Source: Clostridia bacterium
GTDB taxonomy: Bacteria; Bacillota; Clostridia; Christensenellales; Aristaeellaceae
Assembly (NCBI GenBank): GCA_017937505.1
Contig: JAGBDL010000171.1
Span: 1-43,598 of the forward strand
DNA: 43,598 bases
Direction of reading: 5' to 3'
The notes beneath the pieces were generated by a model, which worked only from the letters and a program-made list of their open reading frames with translations, did no database searches and was not told the DNA's origin. The position numbers and the translations under genes are program-made. Shown here in pieces: positions 38,579 to 43,598 of this stretch. Within the stretch, counting starts at the first letter, position 1. Every line of letters starts with the position of its first letter.

Positions 38579-39070
38579 TCACTCCTTTTTCATGGCGTTA
38601 AAGCCGATCAGCACGGTCCAGACGTACGCGCAGGTCTTGGGAATCATCAGCATGCCCACCGCCGGCACCGTGTCCGCGAACAGCACGACCGGGATGTAGC
38701 AGGCAAAGCTCAGCACCACCGTCAGCCAGAGCCAGCGGAAGGCCGCGTCCTGCTTCTCCCTCGCGCTGCGGTAGAAGAGCACGACGATCAGCGCGCCGAG
38801 GAGGGTGAAGGGCACGTTGCGCAGGACGCCCCAGGAGAGGGGCGGATTGGCGCTCGTCCAGGCGTTCTGCGGCATGAGGCAGAGCGCGACGCGCGCGATC
38901 GCCAGCACCCAGACGGCGGCGGTGATTTCCTTCTTCCCCTCGACCGCATAGCGGCTGCGCCAGACGTAGTACAGCAGCACATAGAACGCCGTCATCGTGA
39001 CGGACGTGGCCAGCTTGCCGATTCCTAGCGCCGCCGTGTAGTTCGCAAGCCCGGTCGTGCACAGCACCAC
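38579..39070 (-). CDS. Membrane protein with uncertain start
   Basis: This ~163-residue protein has about five TM segments (GKLATSVTMTAFYVLLYYVW; WVLAIARVALCL; FTLLGALIVVLFY; LTVVLSFACYIPVVLFA; AYVWTVLIGFNAM). I recognise no family. The first usable codon is GTG at 39070 and has no clear ribosome site. The frame is open a further nine codons (reading NPDAIPRA) to a stop overlapping the tetR end, and no ATG is available. A rare start codon or a small frameshift at 39070-39100 is possible. Confidence 0.6.
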   Translation of the reverse strand: MVLCTTGLANYTAALGIGKLATSVTMTAFYVLLYYVWRSRYAVEGKKEITAAVWVLAIARVALCLMPQNAWTSANPPLSWGVLRNVPFTLLGALIVVLFYRSAREKQDAAFRWLWLTVVLSFACYIPVVLFADTVPAVGMLMIPKTCAYVWTVLIGFNAMKKE

Positions 39071-39100
39071 AGCCCGGGGAATGGCATCCGGGTTTCACGC

Positions 39101-39658
39101 TTACCGGATCGCCCGCCTAAGCATCTCCGTCAGCGGCGCGCAGTCCTCCTCCCCCTTCATCAGGAGCAGCAGGAGGTGGTCCAGGGCGAAGTCCACGAGA
39201 TCGGACGGGGTGAACGCGTCCGAAAACGCCGCCGGATTCACGGCGCAATCCGCTTGAAGCCCGGCAAGCAGCCCGGCCTTCATGTGGGCAAAGCATGCCT
39301 CCATGGCGCGGCGGGCCTCGCCCCTTCTCGCGCCGGCGATCACCATGGAATGCGCGCTCAGAAAGCCCGGATACCGCTGCGTACCGCGTCGGATGCAGTC
39401 AAAGAGGCTGGCGACGCGCTCGGGAAACGGGCGCTCCGCCAGGCCGCCGGCATCCGTGTGGAAGATTTCCTGCCAGATGCTCTCCACCGTCGCGATGAGC
39501 AGCGCATCCTTGTCGGCATAGTAATTGTAGAGCGTGCCCAGCGCGACGCCGCATTCCCGCGCCACGGTGCGCATGCTCAGCGCAGAGAGGCCCTCCTGCG
39601 CCGCAATGCGCCGGCACACCTGCATGATGGTCTCTTTTGACGTCGCTCCCGGATTCAT
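39101..39658 (-). CDS. TetR-family regulator
   Basis: This 185-residue protein has an N-terminal helix-turn-helix (about 6-50): SKETIMQVCRRIAAQEG, then LSMRTVARECGVALGTLYNYYADKDALL. A helical ligand-binding C-terminal domain follows. ATG at 39658 follows AAGGAGG. A perfect 15-bp palindrome at its own transcription start indicates autorepression. The three membrane genes downstream are its probable targets. Confidence 0.9.
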   Translation of the reverse strand: MNPGATSKETIMQVCRRIAAQEGLSALSMRTVARECGVALGTLYNYYADKDALLIATVESIWQEIFHTDAGGLAERPFPERVASLFDCIRRGTQRYPGFLSAHSMVIAGARRGEARRAMEACFAHMKAGLLAGLQADCAVNPAAFSDAFTPSDLVDFALDHLLLLLMKGEEDCAPLTEMLRRAIR

Positions 39659-39675
39659 CGCGCGCCTCCTTCAAC

Positions 39676-39717
39676 ATGAACATTGTTCATTATACTGGCT
39701 TTTTCCCTTTTTAGCAA
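39676..39717 (-). promoter_or_regulatory. tetR operon promoter and palindromic operator
   Basis: On the minus strand, TTGCTA (39712-39717), 17 nt, then TATAAT (39689-39694). The perfect palindrome ATGAACATTGTTCAT (39676-39690) covers the end of the -10 and the start site. Confidence 0.82.
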
Positions 39718-39931
39718 GAGACTCGCCGCAATTGCGTCCAATCCGATGTTTTGATAGAAACGAGCCATCAGCGCGAAGCGTTGCCTGACGGCGCATAATA
39801 CATGGCTGTTCCTCTCTGAAAACAGTATTGCTCCGAAGATTTGCGCCGTTTCGGATTTGGCCGATGCACCGCCGGTCAGTCCGGCGCAGGCGGTCTGCGC
39901 AGACCGCAGACGCATGCAGGAGCACAGGAAA
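39718..39931. other. Intergenic region without a clear gene
   Basis: About 210 nt; open frames exist on the minus strand but none has a ribosome site or recognisable product. I see no strong hairpin before 39932. Confidence 0.4.
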
Positions 39932-39960
39932 AGGCCGCAGGATTCCTTCTCCCGCGGCCT
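39932..39960 (-). terminator. Terminator of the Cys-module/peptidoglycan-binding protein gene
   Basis: The stem AGGCCGC / GCGGCCT is followed on the minus strand by TTTTCC. Confidence 0.75.
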
Positions 39961-39981
39961 TTGCTTGATCAAGGCTCTTCT

Positions 39982-40953
39982 TCACTCTTCCATCGCCTGC
40001 GCCTCTGCGGCGCTCTCCATCTCCTCGGCGTCAAGCGTCACAGCCACGCGCTTGCCCGTGGCCTTCTCCCACGCATCGTCGACGGCCTGCCGCGTAGCGG
40101 CGTCCGCCAGGCCGGTGTCCTCCAGGCCGTGATCCCTCTGGAAGCGCGCAACCGCCGTGGTCGTCATGCTGCCGAACGTGCCGGAGCGAATGCTGCCGTT
40201 GTAGTAGCCCAGGTCTTTGAGGCGCTCCTGCAGGGCGATGACCTCCTCGCACGGCTCCATGTCCTCATACAGCGTGTCCTCGGCATAGAAATGCTCGCTT
40301 TTCACCGCGCCGCAGAGCGTGCACGTATGCTCGCGAACACCCTTCTTCCTGCCCTCCGGCTCCTGGCGGACCGTCCACTCGCCGAAGACATGCGTGAGCC
40401 GGTCGATTTTCACCGTCTGCGTCTTCGCGCAGCGCGCACAGGTCTGCGTACCGGCGCCATCTGCCGCGCAGGTCGGCGCTTTGGTCACGACGCACTTGCC
40501 CCAGTCGTGGCCCAGCTTGGGGATCGTCTCGCTCTTTACGCGGCCGCAGGTCGCGCAGGTGTACTCGCCCCGGCCGTTCTGGGTGCAGGTCGGCTCCTGG
40601 ACGACCACCATGTCCCCATATTCGTGCGGCAGCTTGTCGATGGTCTTTCGCACCGTGCCGCCGCACGCCGTGCAGATGCCCTCCTTCCTGCCCGTCTCGG
40701 TGCAGGTCGGCTCCTTGGTGACCGTCATTTCACCGGGCGTGTGCGGCAGCTTGGGCGTATAGCGCTGCTGCCAGTGATCGCAATTGCGGCAGTACCTGAA
40801 CTGGTGGCCCTGGCGCGTGCAGGTCGCCGACGTCTTCGTCCTCCAGGAGCCATATCGGTGTGCCTCCTCCGACGGACAGGCCGCAACTGCGGTCGCCGCC
40901 AGCAGCATCGCCGTCAGCATCAGCGCAGCCGCGCCGATGATCTTCTTTCTCAT
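39982..40953 (-). CDS. Secreted protein with zinc-ribbon-like Cys modules and a peptidoglycan-binding domain
   Basis: This 323-residue protein has a signal peptide (MRKKIIGAAALMLTAMLLAA, cleavage near AVA-ACP). Then come four to five ~35-residue modules of the pattern PTCT-x2-G-x4-TC-x2-CG-x5-I-x2-L-x-H-x2-G. Each has an isolated Cys and a CxxC pair, as in surface repeats of gut Clostridia (EPTCTETGRKEGICTACG; EPTCTQNGRGEYTCATCG; APTCAADGAGTQTCARC). Residues ~225-280 are a PG_binding_1 domain (VIALQERLKDLGYYNG, then FGSMTTTAVARFQRDHG). The acidic tail is short. The start could also be ATG at 40959. It is probably attached to the cell wall, and metal binding is plausible. Confidence 0.78.
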   Translation of the reverse strand: MRKKIIGAAALMLTAMLLAATAVAACPSEEAHRYGSWRTKTSATCTRQGHQFRYCRNCDHWQQRYTPKLPHTPGEMTVTKEPTCTETGRKEGICTACGGTVRKTIDKLPHEYGDMVVVQEPTCTQNGRGEYTCATCGRVKSETIPKLGHDWGKCVVTKAPTCAADGAGTQTCARCAKTQTVKIDRLTHVFGEWTVRQEPEGRKKGVREHTCTLCGAVKSEHFYAEDTLYEDMEPCEEVIALQERLKDLGYYNGSIRSGTFGSMTTTAVARFQRDHGLEDTGLADAATRQAVDDAWEKATGKRVAVTLDAEEMESAAEAQAMEE

Positions 40954-40985
40954 GCGCATCATTCTCCTCTCGGGTATTCCCATGT

Positions 40986-41015
40986 ATTGTAGCATAAGAG
41001 GGACTTGCGTTTCAA
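40986..41015 (-). promoter_or_regulatory. Promoter of the Cys-module/peptidoglycan-binding protein gene
   Basis: On the minus strand, TTGAAA (41010-41015), 18 nt, then TACAAT (40986-40991). Confidence 0.68.
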
Positions 41016-41081
41016 GGCATTGGCACAAAGTAGCAAAAGCCGAAGGGCGCGCCGTCTCTGCCGGAGATTCCGCGATTGCGC

Positions 41082-41110
41082 TTGATTCTTCCCGCGCGAG
41101 CCGCTACAAT
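41082..41110 (+). promoter_or_regulatory. Promoter of the DUF4091 glycosidase gene
   Basis: TTGATT (41082-41087), 17 nt, TACAAT (41105-41110). Confidence 0.7.
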
Positions 41111-41152
41111 AGAGGGCAGTTCCCTCATTCCCGCGATCAGGAGGTTTGCACC

Positions 41153-42781
41153 ATGCTCGGTGTTCTCAGCACAAAACAGGAATTTCTCTTCCCCGATACG
41201 CCGCTTGGCCCGCTGCCCGCGCAGCTGCGCGTGGTTTCCGCACAAAATGGCCAGGTCGGCGTGCAGATCATGCTGGACTGCGCCGCCGGCAGCGCCCGCG
41301 TTTCCGTCTCCGGCGAAGGCTTTGACGCGGCGCTGTACGAGCTCGTCGACGTGCCGGTCGAGTACAACACCGGAGGCGGCGAGGATCAGGGCGGCGCGAT
41401 GGTCATTCTCCCGGAACGTTGCCCGGATTACGCCATCCGCCGCGCGCCCTTCCGCGTGTACGACTGCCTGCGCCCGCTTAGCGGCTCCGACGTGCCGGCC
41501 CGGGGCGGCCGCGCGTGCGCGTACCTCACGCTCGCGCCGAAGGCGGACACGTCCGCGGGCGCGCACGCGCTTGAGCTGACCCTGCGCGCCGGCGGGGAGA
41601 CCCACATCTGCCGCGTGACCTACGTCGTCTATCCGGTTTCGTTTGACGAGGATCGGTTTGAGACGACCAACTGGTTCAGCGTCCGGGCGATGGAGCAGAT
41701 GCACGGCGTGACGCTGGGCACGAAGGAATTCGAGGACGTCGTGCGCGCATACGCCCGCTCCATGCGCAGCGTGCACCAAAAGGTCTTCCTGCTGTGGATG
41801 CACGAGGATCTCTCCGAGCGCAGGACCGAAAAGCCGTATGCCTTCGACTTTGAGGACATGGCGCCGATCATCCGCATCTTCTTCGAGGAGGGCTTTGACA
41901 CGTTCGAGACCGGCGGCATCATCTTCCACGGCTACCGCGAGGACGGCACGCAGGACATGTTCACCGCCGACCTCAAGTGCCGCGCCAATCCGGCGGTCTC
42001 CGTCGATTCCGACGAGGGCTACGAGCTGCTGTGCTGCGAGATGCAGGCCTTTGCCGATTTCCTCATGCGGCACGGCTGGATGGATCGCGTGCTCTTTCAC
42101 GTCATGGACGAGCCGGACGTGCACTATGAGACGGACGCCGTGCTCCAGGCCCGCCGCGTGCAGTTCATGCTCGCCGCGAACATCGTGCGCCGCTATCTGC
42201 CGGGCGTGCGCATCATCGAGGCCGTCAAGACCACGACGATGCGCGGCGGCGTGGACATCATGGTCCCCATCACCGACGGCTACGAGCGCAGCAAGTCCGC
42301 GTTTGACGCGGCCATCGCCCGGGGCGACGAGGTCTGGACATATGTGTGCTGCGCGCCGGAGGGCAGATGGCTCAACCGCTTCCTCGATTCTCCGCTGGCC
42401 AACGGCCGTCTGCTTTTCTGGGGCTGCGCGAAAAACCGCATCCGCGGCTATCTGCACTGGGGCTACAACCAGTTTGCCGGCGTGCCCAACCCGTTTGAGG
42501 CCACCAGCGCCCGCAACTGGACCGGCATCGGCACGAATTTCCCCTGCGGCGACGCGTTCATCGTCTATCCGGGCGAGCGCGGCCCGTGGCCGAGCATGCG
42601 CCTGGAGGCCGAGCGCATGGGCGCGCAGGAGGCCTGCCTGCTGCGCGCGCTTGAGGAAAAGAACCCGCAGGCGCATGACGCGCTCATCGCGCAGGTGTTC
42701 ACCAGCTTTGACCAGTACGACAACGACCCCGACAGGCTGAACGCCGTGCACGAGGAGCTGCTGCGGCTGCTGGCGGAATAA
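41153..42781 (+). CDS. DUF4091 / GH123-like glycoside hydrolase
   Basis: This 542-residue protein has no signal peptide, so it probably acts inside the cell. An N-terminal beta-sandwich (about 1-165) precedes a TIM-barrel-like region. The Asp319-Glu320 pair in LFHVMDEPDVHYETD matches the Asp-Glu pair used by GH123 enzymes for substrate-assisted cleavage of N-acetylhexosaminides. GYLHWGYNQFAGVPNPF near residue 440 is the DUF4091 signature. ATG at 41153 is 7 nt after AGGAGG; the longer frame upstream has no ribosome site. It is monocistronic, so the substrate (perhaps an N-acetylgalactosamine-type glycan) is unproven. Confidence 0.78.
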   Translation: MLGVLSTKQEFLFPDTPLGPLPAQLRVVSAQNGQVGVQIMLDCAAGSARVSVSGEGFDAALYELVDVPVEYNTGGGEDQGGAMVILPERCPDYAIRRAPFRVYDCLRPLSGSDVPARGGRACAYLTLAPKADTSAGAHALELTLRAGGETHICRVTYVVYPVSFDEDRFETTNWFSVRAMEQMHGVTLGTKEFEDVVRAYARSMRSVHQKVFLLWMHEDLSERRTEKPYAFDFEDMAPIIRIFFEEGFDTFETGGIIFHGYREDGTQDMFTADLKCRANPAVSVDSDEGYELLCCEMQAFADFLMRHGWMDRVLFHVMDEPDVHYETDAVLQARRVQFMLAANIVRRYLPGVRIIEAVKTTTMRGGVDIMVPITDGYERSKSAFDAAIARGDEVWTYVCCAPEGRWLNRFLDSPLANGRLLFWGCAKNRIRGYLHWGYNQFAGVPNPFEATSARNWTGIGTNFPCGDAFIVYPGERGPWPSMRLEAERMGAQEACLLRALEEKNPQAHDALIAQVFTSFDQYDNDPDRLNAVHEELLRLLAE

Positions 42782-42808
42782 TCACTGAAATGCGCTTCGC
42801 ATAAAATC

Positions 42809-42838
42809 AGGCACACCGCCAAAGCCCGCGGTGTGCCT
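42809..42838. terminator. Bidirectional terminator
   Basis: The 11-bp stem AGGCACACCGC / GCGGTGTGCCT lies between convergent genes. Confidence 0.82.
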
Positions 42839-42844
42839 GATTGT

Positions 42845-43598
42845 TCATTTAACCACCTTGACGCTTCTGACGCCAAAGTACTGCGCCATGGACTCGTTCG
42901 TCCACATGGTCTCGTCCTCATACGCCGTGCTCTTGCCCGTCACGGTCTGCACCGTCCAGGCGGGCAGCTCCACCGCGTCCTCCGGCCCGGCCGCCTCGCA
43001 CAGCGCGTACTCGTTTTTGAACTGCGCGATGTACGCGTCCTGCGTGCCGTCGATCTGATCGGAAACGAGCTTTTGGTAATTGCCCATCTGCCCAAGCGCG
43101 AGGCACAGCGCAAGCGCCGCAATCCCCAGCACCGCGCAGCATCTCACCGCCCGCCCGCCGCACAGCGCCGCACGGCGCTGCGCCTTCAGCCGCAGCAGGA
43201 TCATGATCCACGCGACAGGCGCGGCGAGCATCACATAGAAGTGATACATGTTCACCACGCGGCCGCTTCCGGCATAGCCGGAGGAATACATGTGCGGGAT
43301 GATCATCGCGCAGAGGATCAGGTACGCGCCCAGCAGCGTCGCAAGCACCGGCGGGCAGCGCCAGGACTTCTCCTCCATGCGGTCGGTTGCCCTCGCCAGC
43401 AGCGGCGTGCCCGCGATGAGCAGCGCCAGCAGCGGCGTCTTCACCAGGAAGCGCGCGATGTACTTCGCCGCGTCGCGCATCGTCCACACGACGGAGGAGA
43501 GCATCCAGGCCATGCCTGCCTGATGCGCGCCGTCCCGCTCCATGCGCACGCTGTTGCCCGGCGCGATCACCGACAGCAGCAGGCCCAGTCCGATGGGC
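42845..43598 (-). CDS. Polytopic membrane protein, DUF6056-like, 5' end outside the window
   Basis: The frame is open to the right edge, so only the C-terminal ~250 residues are present. They begin within SVIAPGNSVRM, an Asn/Arg loop I associate with DUF6056-type GT-C-like membrane proteins. Several TM segments follow, among them PLLALLIAGTPLLA, CPPVLATLLGAYLILCAMII, MYHFYVMLAAPVAWIMILL and CAVLGIAALALCLALG. A soluble ~60-residue tail ends at VRSVKVVK. An envelope glycan role is possible by family resemblance only. Confidence 0.62.
   Translation of the reverse strand, partial: PIGLGLLLSVIAPGNSVRMERDGAHQAGMAWMLSSVVWTMRDAAKYIARFLVKTPLLALLIAGTPLLARATDRMEEKSWRCPPVLATLLGAYLILCAMIIPHMYSSGYAGSGRVVNMYHFYVMLAAPVAWIMILLRLKAQRRAALCGGRAVRCCAVLGIAALALCLALGQMGNYQKLVSDQIDGTQDAYIAQFKNEYALCEAAGPEDAVELPAWTVQTVTGKSTAYEDETMWTNESMAQYFGVRSVKVVK

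Noticed and set aside
40784..41152. N-terminal extension of the DUF4091 glycosidase
   Set aside because: The frame runs through two promoters and the start of the divergent gene. A strong AGGAGG sets the start at 41153.

Overview
The window comes from a high-GC, Gram-positive-type bacterium, most likely a gut-associated member of the Bacillota (class Clostridia). The evidence is: strong Shine-Dalgarno sequences, many promoters of the form TTGACA-17-TATAAT, a lipoprotein-type TRAP binding protein, a long-form hpf, a PadR/HAAS/DUF4097 operon, and interspersed foldback repeats of a kind I associate with gut Clostridia. An order-level placement (something Christensenellales-like) is only a guess. 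The first ~70 bases are AT-richer and break into an M20 peptidase gene, so the left edge may be an assembly or rearrangement junction.

Layout. (1) 485-10068, minus strand: a ten-gene operon for a membrane ion-translocating complex of the Mrp/Mbh type. It has MrpE, MrpF and MrpG, an MbhD-like DUF4040 protein, an MbhE-MrpB fusion, MrpC, and four NuoL/M/N-type antiporter subunits. No hydrogenase, ferredoxin or NADH module is seen. (2) 10296-12016, minus: two tandem class-IV PLP aminotransferases resembling D-amino acid aminotransferase. (3) 12223-14653, plus: a GT2 glycosyltransferase and a large polytopic membrane protein. (4) 14738-17098, minus: two paralogous secreted proteins built of ten 18-residue Cys/His repeats plus a conserved Cys/His-rich tail. 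I do not recognise this family and consider it the best candidate for an undescribed system. (5) 17375-17779: five tRNA genes (Val-Asp-Phe-Gly-Cys), followed by a ~160-bp foldback element. (6) 18231-23233, minus: a small anchored acidic protein, hpf, a Nudix hydrolase, a flavodoxin-like protein, and a PadR-controlled envelope operon. (7) 23399-25114: a secreted protein of unknown function.

(8) 25367-29327: a TRAP transporter (DctP, DctQ, DctM) divergent from a GntR/FCD regulator, with two matching CTTGTATACA-type operator sites. (9) 29441-33912: three secreted proteins with FMN-binding-type features, next to a divergent OmpR-type response regulator and histidine kinase. The two promoters between the last secreted gene and the regulator overlap at their -10 boxes. 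(10) 33979-35945: an Lrp/AsnC regulator, tRNA-Arg, and an AT-richer segment with a Phd-Doc toxin-antitoxin pair. That segment is flanked by direct repeats of the tRNA 3' half plus its downstream terminator, which looks like the scar of a tRNA-targeted integration or duplication. (11) 36071-37543: an SGNH-type envelope enzyme. (12) 37708-39658, minus: three small membrane proteins under a TetR regulator with a perfect palindromic operator. (13) 39982-40953: a secreted protein with zinc-ribbon-like Cys modules and a peptidoglycan-binding domain. (14) 41153-42781: a DUF4091/GH123-like glycoside hydrolase. (15) From 42845 to the right edge: the C-terminal part of a polytopic membrane protein.

Taken together, the window is dominated by envelope functions: ion-motive energy conversion, secreted Cys/His-rich and flavin-type proteins, D-amino acid metabolism, and local one- or two-component regulators beside their targets. 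Functional links between blocks are inference. The layout, motifs, start sites and regulatory elements were read directly from the sequence.
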